Shown here: positions 8,955-20,215 of the stretch, one piece after another | Numbering within the stretch: position 1 is the first letter of the stretch | Layout: each line of letters begins with the position of its first letter | Origin: Nostoc sp. MG11 | Lineage (GTDB): Bacteria > Cyanobacteriota > Cyanobacteriia > Cyanobacteriales > Nostocaceae | DNA length: 64,000 bases | NCBI RefSeq assembly: GCF_014904695.1 | Contig: NZ_JACXXN010000027.1 | Coordinates: 1-64,000 of the forward strand | Direction of reading: 5' to 3' | The notes under the pieces: model-generated | What the model was told of the DNA's origin: nothing | Database searches by the model: none | The model's input: the letters and a program-made list of their open reading frames with translations, nothing else | Program-made: the position numbers and the translations under genes

Positions 8955-9689
8955 ATGACAGCAACACCACAAGAGATAATTCGGTCAAGTCAATGGCATT
9001 ATCTATCTGTACAAGAAATAACTCGGCATTTAGATACAAATTTAGAAACAGGTTTAACCTCTGCTGTTGCGGCAAAAAAAACGTGACCATTTTGGTACAA
9101 ACGAACTCAAGAGTAGACCTGGAAAAAGTCCATTGCTACGATTTCTCTTGCAATTTAATCAACCGTTGCTGTACATCTTATTAATCGCAGTGCAATCAAA
9201 GCAATACTTGGGCAATGGGTAAATGCTGGGGTGATTTGGGGCGTAACTCTGATTAACGCTATTATTGGTTTTGTGCAAGAATCTAAAGCTGAAAGTGCGA
9301 TCGCACTTTCAGCTTCTTCTGTGCAAACCAATGCAACCATCATTCGCAACGGTAAAAAGGTGCAATTATCTTCCACAGAGTTAGTACCGGGAGATTTGGT
9401 ACTACTTACTTCTGGAGACAAAGTACCAGCTGATTTGCGTTTAGTGCAAGTACGGAATCTACAAGTTAATGAATCAGTACTAAAAGCTATGATTGCTCAA
9501 GAGTTGGGACTATCTGATGAAACAGAAACTCTGCAAGCTAATACACAAATGCAAATCCAGTCTGCGGTTCAAGTGCTAGGAATCTTAGCTGAAATAGAAA
9601 AAAAGCGGGGATTTACAAAAGTAGAGGTCAATGCCGCCAACTCTATACTTAAAAAGTTAGAATTTGAGTGTGTCTTTGTGGTTAATTGA
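8955..9689 (+). pseudogene. P-type cation-transporting ATPase, N-terminal remnant fused to an unrelated tail
   Basis: The frame from ATG 8955 encodes the N-terminal cation ATPase domain (VQEITRHLDTNLETGL), then frameshifts at a run of seven A near 9080 and resumes as FGTNELKSRPGKSPLLRFL and, from about 9185, as LGQWVNAGVIWGVTLINAI and the actuator region (KVQLSSTELVPGDLVLLTSG...GDKVPADLRLV). The catalytic DKTGT loop, nucleotide-binding domain and later helices are absent. After VNESVLK, where TGES should occur, the frame continues into about 65 residues (AMIAQELGLSDETETLQ...) that do not look like an ATPase, so a deletion seems to have joined it to the end of another gene. It is non-functional as a pump. 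Confidence 0.85.
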
Positions 9690-9967
9690 ATCCTATAGAG
9701 CAATTTTTGGCGTTGCTGAATCCAGGTATAAATTTACCGGGCTACGCCCCGCTTCTTTACGATACGCTCCGCGAATGCTAACACGCAGAGACGCAGCGAA
9801 AAGTTCTGTTCGCCTCCGGTCTCCGTCAGGACGAGGAGGGTTAGCCCGACCCAGGAAACTTTTCAAGACACAGGCGCAGAGAGTAAGAGTTCAAGATGTT
9901 AAGTTTTTAAATTTCATACTTCAATTCAGCAATGCCCAATTTTTGATAACTTTGCAGGGCTTCTATG
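9690..9967. repeat. Intergenic, repeat-rich
   Basis: It holds GGGCTACGCCCCGC and GATACGCTCCGCGAA palindrome types and the common ACGCAGAGACGCAG motif, then plain sequence to the end of the response regulator. No gene is seen. Confidence 0.5.
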
Positions 9968-10668
9968 TTATATCTGGTTATCTGGAGCTTTTAGACCATA
10001 ACCCATACCATAAACTGTTTTAATCCAATCTGCTGCACTAACTAACTGCAAACGATGGCGTAACTTGCGTACTAGTACAGTTAATGCATTACTTTCTGGT
10101 TCCGAACCCCATTCCCACAATGCTTCTTCAATCAGCTCACGAGTTAAAATCTGATTGCGGTGACGCATTAAGTACTCTAGCAATTGAGCTTCGCGTGGTG
10201 ATAAATCGACACTTGTCTGATTGCGTTCCACAGTTAAGTTATATAGGTGCAGTTGTAAATCTGCAACGCGAAGATTATCACCCACTGAGGCGATCGCCTC
10301 CCTAAAGCACGTACCCGCGCTAATAGTTCTACCAAATCAGCAGGTTTAACAAGATAATCATCCGCTCCCGCATCTAAACCCGTAACTTTATCCGGCGTGG
10401 TATCCTTTGCAGTAAGCATCAGCACAGGTGTAGTTTTACCACGAAGTCGGTACTGACGACAAAGACTTAAGCCGCTAATTGTGGGCAACATCCAGTCCAA
10501 AATTAACAAATCATACTCTTTTTTGGACAATAACCACTGTGCAGTTTCTCCATCTTCAACGCCATCTACAATGTATCCAGCTTCCGACAACACACCCTGT
10601 ATTGGTTCTATTTGTTCGCGATCGTCTTCTACCAGCAATATCCGCATAAAGCCACTTTTGGCAACCAA
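9968..10668 (-). pseudogene. OmpR/PhoB-type response regulator with a frameshift between its two domains
   Basis: The first frame (start 10668, or 10647 for MRILLVEDD) gives a complete receiver domain with phosphoacceptor LILDWMLP, TAKD and the lysine motif LVKPA, ending at VRALGRRSPQ. Immediately after this the frame runs into QWVIIFALQ and stops. The next frame (10285 to 9968) continues as GDNLRVADLQLHLYN and a full winged-helix DNA-binding domain ending YGMGYGLKAP. A single-base shift near 10283-10290, next to a GCGATCGC site, separates them; restoring it gives a normal protein of about 230 residues. No kinase gene is adjacent. Either this is a recent pseudogene, the domains are made separately, or the base is a sequencing error. 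Confidence 0.85.
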
Positions 10669-10743
10669 GCTTACTGCAATTGCCAGCCTCCTTGTTTAGA
10701 TTAGAAGAATCAAATCTAGCTTTCGTCTTTCACCAGTAAGATT

Positions 10744-11643
10744 TTACTCTGATGATGGTACTAATACCGTTAAACCTGCCGGAATACATTTAATTTCAAC
10801 AGGAGTATTTCCATCTATATCACCATCTAAAGCTACTTTTTGTGGAGGTTCAGTTCTCACACGCACATTTTTAGTACGTAAATGCTGAATATCATCCCGA
10901 TTGGTAGCAGCACCCGTAAAGCCCGTTCTCAGCAGATGATAACCGGCAAAGAGAGCATTTTGGCGGTTAACAGGAGCAACAATTGTCACATCTAGCAGAC
11001 CATCATCTATAATTACTCCCGCAGGCCCATGTGCCAAAATCGAAGTCGGTGCAGCTGAATTGGCAATAGTAACAGCTGAGGCTGATAAATTGATTGTTTG
11101 CTCCTCTGTTTCTACGTAAACCCTAAAAGAATCCAAATCTTTAAGTAGTTTTATTCCTGTTCCAATAAACGCCAACATTCCAAAAAGTTTTTTAGCTTTT
11201 TTATCAGTTTGTTTGATAGTTTCAGCTTCAAAACCGATCGCAGTCAAGACAATCATTGGTTTGCCATTGCACAAAGCAATATCAACTTTTCGGGGTATAC
11301 CAGTTAAAATTGTATTGCAAGCATCCTTAACTTCCGTAGAAATATTTAAAGCTTTAGCAAAGGCGTTGACGGTTCCTCTAGGAATTATACCAAAATGAAT
11401 TCCTGTGTTAATTACTGCTTGCGACGCAGCTGATACCGTACCATCACCCCCAGATACAATAATCATTTCAGTCCCACGTTCAATCGCTTCATAAGCTAAT
11501 TGAGAAGGACTAACTTCATGGGTGGGGCGAATATCTAGATTGATTTGAGGTTCCAAAACTTCTCGAATCGCTACTAAATCTTCTACAGGATCGCCTTTAC
11601 CCGCAGATGGATTAAAAATTAAACAGGCATTGCGACGAGTCAT
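10744..11643 (-). CDS. Diacylglycerol/lipid kinase family protein (YegS/BmrU type)
   Basis: A 299-residue soluble kinase of the DAGK catalytic family. N-terminal NPSAGKGD (residues 11-18) and the nucleotide-binding GGDGT at 65-69 are both present, followed by GIIPRGTVNAFAKAL, the GTxNxFA motif of the family. The C-terminal beta domain ends with PAGLTVLVP. These enzymes phosphorylate diacylglycerol or related lipids with ATP; the exact substrate cannot be read from sequence. The PQQ-type dehydrogenase ends 12 bp upstream on the same strand, so the two are probably co-transcribed. Confidence 0.88.
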   Translation of the reverse strand: MTRRNACLIFNPSAGKGDPVEDLVAIREVLEPQINLDIRPTHEVSPSQLAYEAIERGTEMIIVSGGDGTVSAASQAVINTGIHFGIIPRGTVNAFAKALNISTEVKDACNTILTGIPRKVDIALCNGKPMIVLTAIGFEAETIKQTDKKAKKLFGMLAFIGTGIKLLKDLDSFRVYVETEEQTINLSASAVTIANSAAPTSILAHGPAGVIIDDGLLDVTIVAPVNRQNALFAGYHLLRTGFTGAATNRDDIQHLRTKNVRVRTEPPQKVALDGDIDGNTPVEIKCIPAGLTVLVPSSE

Positions 11644-11655
11644 AAGTTTATCTTT

Positions 11656-12882
11656 TTATTGGGTGATGCGGAGAATTTTGTCCTGCTGTGAGGGGCAACT
11701 TCCTCGTCCATCGCAGTTACTAGTTGTGACATACAACTCGCCATCCGGCCCCATAATTGCCTCTCGAAGTCGTCCATACTTACCCTGCAAATACACCTCA
11801 TGACGCTGAACTTGTTGGGGTGATTGTGGGTTGAAAGCAACACGCTGCAAATGTTCTGAGCCGAGGGTAGGAATAATCAAGCTACCCTTCCACTCAGGAA
11901 TAGAATTTCCGGTATAAATTGCTGCTCCACCTGGAGGTAGAGCTTGACGCCAGACAATGGAAGGAGTTACCAGCCCTTTTCCTGATTCACAACGGTAAAT
12001 AGTAGGCCAGCCGAGGTTGTCGCCTGCTCTTGCTACACTGACTTTATCGTGGCCACTTCTGCCTAACTCACCACTGGGGCCGTGGTCTGTTACCCATAGT
12101 GTTGATGCATCACGCCAATCAAACCCTTGAGTGTTGCGAATACCAGTAATATATACGGGATTTTTCTCAAACGGATTGTCTGGCGGTACTTGTCCATCCG
12201 GTGTCACACGCAAGATTTTACCAGCAAGGCTATTCACATCTTGGGAACTTTGCGGATCTCTGGCATCGCCAGTACCTATATAGAGCATTCCATCAGCACC
12301 AAAGCGAATGCGACCACCGTTGTGATACACTGCCACGGGAATATCATTAAGAATTATTCTATCTGCTGAGGCACTAAGTCCATTTTGGGATAGTCGCCAT
12401 CGTTCAACAAGATTGACCTGTGAGCCATTTCTATCAGCTGTATAGTAAACGTAAAAAAGTCGGTTTTCAGCAAAGTTGGGATGAGTTGCAATACCAAGTA
12501 AACCACCTTCACCGCTATCTGTAACATCAATAGTAGCTACAGGTTTTTGGACAAGTTTACCATCCCGCACCAATCGAACCCGTCCAGGTCGTTCAGTGAC
12601 TAACATATCTTGATTTGGTAGAAAAGCAATTCCCCAAGGAACTTCAAGACCTGTTACCACTTCTTCAACTCGCACATTTACCTGTCCTTGTGACCCAAAG
12701 CCATCTTTAACTAAAGTACACGCTTGATTCTTAGTAGAAGTTTGTTGACTGACTTGTGCTGTTGTTGGTGTTTCTTGATTGTTAGTATTTGCCGACTCAG
12801 ATGTTGGTACGGTGCAAGAAGAAATTCCCAAAAATACCATACCAACAACTAATTTTCCTGCAACAATTACTGTCAGATTCAT
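11656..12882 (-). CDS. PQQ-dependent sugar dehydrogenase-like lipoprotein
   Basis: A 408-residue predicted lipoprotein: signal peptide with lipobox GISSC around residue 23, then a Thr/Gln-rich linker, then a six-bladed beta-propeller of the soluble glucose/sorbosone dehydrogenase family (WGIAFLPNQDMLVTERPGR, GLLGIATHPNF, HNGGRIRFGADGMLYIGTG, YLQGKYGRLREAIMGPDG). Family enzymes oxidise aldoses or related compounds in the periplasm using PQQ. Many cyanobacteria lack PQQ synthesis, so substrate and cofactor are uncertain. The lipid kinase gene follows with a 12-bp gap. Confidence 0.88.
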   Translation of the reverse strand: MNLTVIVAGKLVVGMVFLGISSCTVPTSESANTNNQETPTTAQVSQQTSTKNQACTLVKDGFGSQGQVNVRVEEVVTGLEVPWGIAFLPNQDMLVTERPGRVRLVRDGKLVQKPVATIDVTDSGEGGLLGIATHPNFAENRLFYVYYTADRNGSQVNLVERWRLSQNGLSASADRIILNDIPVAVYHNGGRIRFGADGMLYIGTGDARDPQSSQDVNSLAGKILRVTPDGQVPPDNPFEKNPVYITGIRNTQGFDWRDASTLWVTDHGPSGELGRSGHDKVSVARAGDNLGWPTIYRCESGKGLVTPSIVWRQALPPGGAAIYTGNSIPEWKGSLIIPTLGSEHLQRVAFNPQSPQQVQRHEVYLQGKYGRLREAIMGPDGELYVTTSNCDGRGSCPSQQDKILRITQ

Positions 12883-12963
12883 AATATTTTGATGTCCTTA
12901 TTCTTACAATGTCTTCACAGTATTGACGTTTTTATTTTTGTTTATCCATGCCAGAAAAAATAT

Positions 12964-14376
12964 TTACCGATGGGTAATTTTACGAATCTGGTTCGCTTCC
13001 TCTAATATTGTTTCAACTCCAGAATCAGCAATACTTTTGACATAGTTAATTTTGATTTCTTCTAACATATCGATAAGTAAAGATTGAAATTCTTGAATGT
13101 TATGCTTTTTCTGTAACTCCTCCTCTAAGACATCACGAAAGTTCGTAATTAAACGAGAGGTAAGTTTTGCTCCAACTGGATCTGATAGCGCCTTGATGAG
13201 ATTGTTATAAGCTAATTGAGATAAATCACGAGCCAGCTTTTCTGTGAGTTGATTCGGTAAGTGATTTAGACCAGGTATATTTTGTATTTGTTGGTAAACT
13301 GGAGATTCGTTAAAGGTGCTAGTAATACTGTGATGCATTAAGGCTTCTATCTGAGGCTGAACTTTAGGTAAAACATCATAAACACCAATGTTAACTAAAC
13401 GAGTGGCTATAGCTTTTACTTCGTTTGTTTCATTAACTTGAACATAAGGCTTGCGGCTTTCAGGATGAAATAACCAGCGTGCCAAATCACCTTTGCGAAT
13501 GGTATCTTGCATTTGGTCAATCACTTGAATACCTACCATCTCAGTTATTTCCTCAGCAAAACTCACGGCAAAGTCGTGATTAAGTTGCGATCGCAAAGGC
13601 TCAAGATTCAGTAAATCAGCTTGGTAAAGACGAATTGTGACGGGAATCACTCTTAGCCAACGCCAGAAGGGAAGTAACAAAAATATATCGTACCATCGCC
13701 GCAGCATGGCTTCTAACCAGTTTAAATCGCGATCACGACGACTGATAGTAAAAGTACGTGCTAGAAATTCTACAGCAAAAATAATTACAAAAGGTAAGTC
13801 AATCAACCAGAAATGATTGACAAAATTACCAAATTTATTAATATCTCGATAGTAGTTACTATTGATTAAGGGTCTAATTTGAGAATTAAAAAAGTTGATT
13901 TCTGATTGCCAACTTTGTTGTGATAAATAAGCTTGGCTCCAAAATCTAGTAAATGCTTCTCTGGCAGATAATTCATTAGTACGCAAGCGTATTTCATATT
14001 TAATTTTTGCTAAAGTACTACTTTTATTAGCCTCATCAAACGGATTATCCTCAATCATGTGGCTACTAAGAAGACGTAATTCATCAAGCAAACTTTCTGC
14101 TTGAGGTGAGGACAAACCAGTTTGCAAAACCTGTACTTCTAACTCTGTAACCTTGTTGAGGTAGTTTTGCGTTTCTGGATGGGGTTGAATGCCCTTAACT
14201 GGGTCATACAGTTGAGTTAAGCTTGGCAATACCTGTAGATAAAAATCATGCAAAGGTATGTAGGTTAAGTCAAAGAAGACCAAACATAAGTTCATCAATG
14301 CTAGGATGGCAACTATTCGTTCAAACCAAAGGTTGCGATGAACATGAGATTTTCTGGTATCTATTTTTGCTATCAT
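12964..14376 (-). CDS. Conserved membrane protein of unknown function
   Basis: The 470-residue protein is not assigned to a family here. Hydrophobic segments lie near residues 20-42 (RIVAILALMNLCLVFFDLTY), 193-212 (WLIDLPFVIIFAVEFLARTF) and 228-250 (YDIFLLLPFWRWLRVIPVTI). Between the first two is a helical, charged region of about 140 residues, probably outside the membrane. The C-terminal 200 residues are helical and soluble-looking. The LLPFWRWLRV segment with spaced arginines recalls the S4-like region of channel proteins, but this is only a resemblance. It stands alone between the dehydrogenase and the invertase, all on the minus strand. Confidence 0.75.
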   Translation of the reverse strand: MIAKIDTRKSHVHRNLWFERIVAILALMNLCLVFFDLTYIPLHDFYLQVLPSLTQLYDPVKGIQPHPETQNYLNKVTELEVQVLQTGLSSPQAESLLDELRLLSSHMIEDNPFDEANKSSTLAKIKYEIRLRTNELSAREAFTRFWSQAYLSQQSWQSEINFFNSQIRPLINSNYYRDINKFGNFVNHFWLIDLPFVIIFAVEFLARTFTISRRDRDLNWLEAMLRRWYDIFLLLPFWRWLRVIPVTIRLYQADLLNLEPLRSQLNHDFAVSFAEEITEMVGIQVIDQMQDTIRKGDLARWLFHPESRKPYVQVNETNEVKAIATRLVNIGVYDVLPKVQPQIEALMHHSITSTFNESPVYQQIQNIPGLNHLPNQLTEKLARDLSQLAYNNLIKALSDPVGAKLTSRLITNFRDVLEEELQKKHNIQEFQSLLIDMLEEIKINYVKSIADSGVETILEEANQIRKITHR

Positions 14377-14507
14377 GACTTAAGATAATTCGTAATTCGT
14401 AATACTCGCCCCCGGCGAGAAGCAAGCTACGTAATTTGTAATGGGCTATACTGCTGCGCTCTAAGCGTAGCTATGCGGCAGGCTTTACATAATTCGTAAT
14501 TCAAAAT

Positions 14508-15875
14508 TTATTCCATATCAAAACTAATTAATTCTAAATGATTAGCATTTGAAATTAGTTCTTTTGCTACTAAGAATCCAGCAAAAGTCCAGGTTTGATC
14601 TTTCCTTGCTTCCTTGCCAATTAATCGACCATTTTTACCATCATAGTATTCCGGCCATTTATCCTCAAATAATCGATTTTGTGCAACATCAATTGCTTTG
14701 TGGGCAATCTCTGGACGATTTATTTTTTGTGCCGCTGCTATTAGTAACCAGAGTAAAACTGGCCAATTTCCACCATTATGATATGACCAAGGCGTATTTT
14801 TGGGATCGCATCCTGTGACGATTTGCCATTCTAAACCTTCAACCGCTGGAAAACAGATTTTCATCGGCATATATCCAACTAAATCATTCCAGCGTTGCTC
14901 AATTAAATTCATAATACTTTGAGATTCTTGCTCACTGGCTAAAGAGGTGATAATAGCCATTAAGTTTCCTAAAGTAAAGAAACGAAAATCCATGCGTCCA
15001 GAGCCAAGATTACCTACTAAATAACCGCCATTGTCTGGCAGCCATTCTGTTACCCAAGCAGGTATTGAGTTAGCATAAATATTAAATCTATTTGCTACTT
15101 TTTTGCCAAATTCCTCACCTTTAAAGCGATAAATTTCATTTAAGCGATTTATGTCAATCCAATAATATTCTCGAAGATGATAAGTCAGAGGTGCTAAACG
15201 TTGATTTATCTTATTAATGCAGAAAGCATTATCATCGTTTGGTAAAAGAAGTTCTATGGCCGCGCGTAAAGTAGCATAAAATAGCACTTGAATTTCTAGA
15301 GGATGTTCATAGACACCCATACGACGGTCTATCATAAAAGCGCCATCGGGAACCAACATCGTTGGGTACATAGCAAAACGATGGACAAGACACATTTCTA
15401 AAATTAGCTTAATGCCTTGTTGAAATTCGGGTTGATGAGCAAGTGAAATATCACCTGTAGATTTAACATAAGCCCGGAGTAAAATAACCCACCATAAACA
15501 AGAATCAATAGGTGGAACTCTAGCGATCGCATGTTCTCCAAAATCAGCGCTCAAATATTCTTCGCCATCTTTTAATACTACTTTAAAACTAGCTGGCATC
15601 AATCCTGGCCCAGGCTGAAAAGAGTCCATTTGAGGCTCATGACTCTGTAATTTCAGAGTTTCTATCAAAAAATTGTGGACAATCTCTGGTTTACCACTAA
15701 TCAAAAAAGCCAGCGCCGATAAAACAAAATCACGGACAAAACATTGGTCATAATTTACTGCTTCTGTCCCTGGTTCTAAGGCTGCTACCGTTCCAATCGG
15801 ACGACCATGATAATAAATAATTGACTTATCAAGTAGCGTCCAAGCTTCTGCAATTAAATCATTTTTTGTTCTCAT
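14508..15875 (-). CDS. Alkaline/neutral invertase, glycoside hydrolase family 100
   Basis: A 455-residue cytosolic sucrose hydrolase of the cyanobacterial/plant neutral invertase type. Diagnostic stretches: [20 protein letters not shown] with [10 protein letters not shown] near residues 28-60, [14 protein letters not shown] near 98-111, [19 protein letters not shown] near 125-144, and the C-terminal [16 protein letters not shown]. The length matches single-domain cyanobacterial InvA/InvB. In Nostoc-type organisms these enzymes split sucrose in vegetative cells or heterocysts. No sucrose synthase or transporter gene is adjacent. Confidence 0.93.
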   Translation of the reverse strand: MRTKNDLIAEAWTLLDKSIIYYHGRPIGTVAALEPGTEAVNYDQCFVRDFVLSALAFLISGKPEIVHNFLIETLKLQSHEPQMDSFQPGPGLMPASFKVVLKDGEEYLSADFGEHAIARVPPIDSCLWWVILLRAYVKSTGDISLAHQPEFQQGIKLILEMCLVHRFAMYPTMLVPDGAFMIDRRMGVYEHPLEIQVLFYATLRAAIELLLPNDDNAFCINKINQRLAPLTYHLREYYWIDINRLNEIYRFKGEEFGKKVANRFNIYANSIPAWVTEWLPDNGGYLVGNLGSGRMDFRFFTLGNLMAIITSLASEQESQSIMNLIEQRWNDLVGYMPMKICFPAVEGLEWQIVTGCDPKNTPWSYHNGGNWPVLLWLLIAAAQKINRPEIAHKAIDVAQNRLFEDKWPEYYDGKNGRLIGKEARKDQTWTFAGFLVAKELISNANHLELISFDME

Positions 15876-15942
15876 TATTTATATAGTCCCCCTAAAAAAT
15901 AATATGTAGAAACGTAGCAATGCTACGTCTCTACGGGATACG

Positions 15943-16098
15943 TTATGCCGAAAAATGAACAGGAATATTTGAAATTCTAGCCTGTGTATTTGTGCCTTCT
16001 GAAACTGGACGGTATTGCAACCAGGCAAATAAAGCAGCAGTACCAAGAAAAATGAAAGTTATCGTAGCTACCAGTTTAACCATGATACTGTAACGCAT
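15943..16098 (-). CDS. Small single-pass membrane protein, 51 residues
   Basis: ATG at 16098 (MRYSIMVKLVATITFIFLGT...) to TAA at 15943. It has one hydrophobic helix (residues 7-25) followed by a short hydrophilic tail. A second in-frame ATG at 16083 would give 46 residues. No family is recognised. The arrangement (helix then short tail) is typical of small cyanobacterial membrane proteins, so it may be real, but evidence is limited to the open frame and composition. Confidence 0.45.
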   Translation of the reverse strand: MRYSIMVKLVATITFIFLGTAALFAWLQYRPVSEGTNTQARISNIPVHFSA

Positions 16099-16166
16099 AA
16101 CAGCAAGTTTGAATGTGTATATTTTGTGCTAATACAATCAAGACTTTTTGGGATAAAGCATTAATA

Positions 16167-16754
16167 TTATGAATGTTTTACCCGAAAGTTCGCCCACATA
16201 ACAAAGCCATAAACTTGGCAGTCTAAATCTTGTAGCCACTCAACGATTTTGTGATTGCTATTCTGTAATAATGTATATTTTTGCTCATTTTTGACTAAAG
16301 TTAAACCTGTTTGTGAATTTTTGATGCTTGTTGCAATATTGCGGTTAAAACTTTCATCTAATAATTTCAGCAGTTGTGTTACTTTGGTTTGCGCTACTTC
16401 TAAACTTAATAGGGTATAATCTTGTTGTTGAATTATCTGCTGAAGTTCTGCAAGATTACTAAATTTCCGCCGTCCTAGAGTGCCTTGAGTTGGTAGCAAA
16501 AGTGCCGCTAACCCATTTTTTAAGTCCTGCTGATTGAGGGCAAAATAATTCCAATCACCGTAAGCATACTGAATTAATTCACCGTTGCCACTGGGTAAAA
16601 CTAGTCTGGAATGCCAGCCGTAGTCTACTACATAGATAGCGATCGCCTCAACAGGGTCAGCAGGGGGTACGATGGTTGCGGGAGACAATATCCAAACCAA
16701 TAAGATAGAAGCAACTACTATTGAAGCAAACTTAGTAATGTGGCATAAACGCAT
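16167..16754 (-). CDS. DUF2459 family protein
   Basis: About 195 residues when started at ATG 16754 (MRLCHITKFASIVVASILLV). An upstream ATG at 16874 would add 40 residues that overlap a pseudogene in another frame, so 16754 is preferred. An N-terminal hydrophobic segment (residues 8-28, signal anchor or signal peptide) precedes a domain with VVDYGWHSRLVLPSG and YGDWNYFAL, the pattern of the DUF2459 family. Function is unknown; the GWHS motif is invariant in the family. Export to periplasm or membrane attachment is likely. Confidence 0.75.
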   Translation of the reverse strand: MRLCHITKFASIVVASILLVWILSPATIVPPADPVEAIAIYVVDYGWHSRLVLPSGNGELIQYAYGDWNYFALNQQDLKNGLAALLLPTQGTLGRRKFSNLAELQQIIQQQDYTLLSLEVAQTKVTQLLKLLDESFNRNIATSIKNSQTGLTLVKNEQKYTLLQNSNHKIVEWLQDLDCQVYGFVMWANFRVKHS

Positions 16755-16774
16755 AGCTGAATCTATAAATTGAG

Positions 16775-17173
16775 TTAAACAAGATTGTAGTGTTCCATGT
16801 GGACATTGGTGACAGGTACTTCCAATTCGTGTAGAGCTTTCTCTACCTGATCCATCATTTTCGGAACAGCACAAATAAAGTAATTTCGGGTTGCAGGACG
16901 CTTAGGAATGTACTTCTTTAGCAGTTCCTTATCAACATATCCACTTTCTCCTAACCAATCCTCTGGAGGTTCCCTAAGAACGTGGACAACTGTCAGGTCT
17001 AATTTGTCTTTCAGTTCTTCAATTTCCTCACGATAAGTTATGTCTTCCCAAGTCTTATTTGCATATATGAGTAGTAATGGACGTTGCGATTGATGCGGGC
17101 TGTTAAGGCAAATTGCATTACCATCATTATTTTGTTGTTGCGATACCGCTTGTAATCGCCTATTGATTTCCGA
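16775..17173 (-). pseudogene. C-terminal remnant of an FNR-type NAD(P)-binding oxidoreductase
   Basis: The open frame from after the TAG at 17174 to TAA at 16775 reads RPLLLIYANKTWEDITYREE, then LREPPEDWLGESGYVDKELL and YFICAVPKMMDQVEKAL, ending VHMEHYNLV. This is the end of the NAD-binding half of a ferredoxin-reductase-like or ferric-reductase-like protein. The FAD domain, the NAD-binding GGIG loop and any start codon are missing. It ends 21 bp before the DUF2459 start, so it is a truncated leftover. Confidence 0.75.
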
Positions 17174-17849
17174 CTAGTTAACCACAACAAGACAATTTGT
17201 TGCCGCAGAAATTTGATGCTCATATTTTTTTTGCCTCAAAATCAAAAACTGATGCCTTGGCTTAATTAGTGATTAAAAATGGAATACTTGCTTTTTTGTC
17301 AAGTAAGTGGTGCTATGAGTCTCAAGAGAATTGAGTTAATGATTGCCAAAGCCAGTGAGCCAAGCAAAGCACTCCAAAAGCCATATCTTAAGCGAAACCC
17401 AGGTTAATAACGCAAAACTGCTGCCAGAGGAGCATCTCCGGGTACTTGCATTACAAAGAAATGAAACTTGTGCTAATCTAGTTTACTTACTGTTAATTTT
17501 TTTTGATGGCAAGCAGCTAACTATGTCTAGAGCGATCGCTTTAATGCTTAAGATTGAGAATATCTCAAAAATCAACATCTAAACATCTAAAGACATATTC
17601 TGCCGCTGATAACCTCAACTTTTATCATCTATCAAAGGAAATAGTTTTTTGATAAGAATCTATACTAATTTAGTTATACGCCTCAAATGTAACTGAAAAG
17701 TGATGATGTGGTATTAGGTTAATTGCTTTTTTGACATTTAACTAATATGTAGCTCATAAATATTCCGATGTTGTGATATTAATTATAACTAAATTCACTT
17801 GTGCAAGTGTTATGCGGCATTGTCAATATTTATTTTGTTGCAACTTTAA
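17174..17849. other. Intergenic region, 676 bp
   Basis: AT-rich, between two pseudogenes. A plus-strand frame at 17343-17582 (79 codons) starts MPKPVSQAKHSKSHILSETQ. It has no recognisable domain and no clear ribosome site, so it is probably not a gene. Nothing else is seen. Confidence 0.4.
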
Positions 17850-18329
17850 TCAATTAGGTAGCAAAGTTGCTTGTTTCAATAGCGGGTTTAACATTTGAGC
17901 AATTCGGTTAGATATAATACGATGTCCTGCCTGATTCGGATGAATTCTATCGGATAAATAACGTGGGTCGTTTAAACTAGCTAAAACTTCAGGAATTAAA
18001 TAAGCTTGAGTATCCTTCGCCACTCGTTCATACAATTTTTTGTAATATAATTAAACGATTTAACATTCATCCCCAGAACAACCGCGATCGCTCCTTGTTG
18101 TTGAATGCGAGTCATAATCTTTCGTAAATTTTGTTCTATTTGTATTGGAGGAGTAACTTCTTACAAAAAATCATTACCACCAAGAGCAACAATTACTAGC
18201 CAAGGATCTTGGGAAATCACATCTTGCTGTAAACGAGCCAAAGAAATGGGCATGATACCCTGTACGGCAGTAAGAACAGTAGCCGCAGGCGATTGTAGAG
18301 GGAACGACAACGCGATCACCTACTTTCAT
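17850..18329 (-). pseudogene. Chimeric remnant: zinc alcohol dehydrogenase start fused to SGNH/GDSL hydrolase
   Basis: Reading leftwards from 18329: the first ~26 codons ([20 protein letters not shown]..) match the structural-zinc lobe of zinc-dependent alcohol dehydrogenases, with the CxxC cysteines. At about 18252 the sequence changes to an SGNH hydrolase: LVIVALGGNDFL (block III), then a TAA stop, then PPIQIEQNLRKIMTRIQQQG, and after a further frame change YERVAKDTQAYLIPEVL and the catalytic block V DRIHPNQAGHRII. The hydrolase lacks its GDSL nucleophile block. Two gene remnants were thus joined by deletion. Confidence 0.78.
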
Positions 18330-18351
18330 TTTATAAAACTGAGAGTATTAA

Positions 18352-18383
18352 AAAGCCCTTCCAAGCGATTGTGGAAGGGCTTT
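18352..18383 (-). terminator. Rho-independent terminator of pgm
   Basis: Twelve-base arms (AAAGCCCTTCCA / TGGAAGGGCTTT) with an 8-base loop lie 25 bp beyond the pgm stop codon. On the minus strand the hairpin is followed directly by a run of T. Confidence 0.85.
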
Positions 18384-18407
18384 ATTTTAAGTTGCTGAGG
18401 GAATTTT

Positions 18408-20054
<1,647 letters not shown>

Positions 20055-20215
20055 TTAACAAAGCCTTTTTCACTATCCAGCTTTGCATAAGTTCGTAACG
20101 AAAAAAATTGCCCCGCATTAAACCTTTGCGTTTACTCTATGCTCCTGGAATGTTTCGCGCGATCGCAACGCTCAAAGGTATGGCCGCTATCAGACTGAAT
20201 ACCAAACTTAACTGA

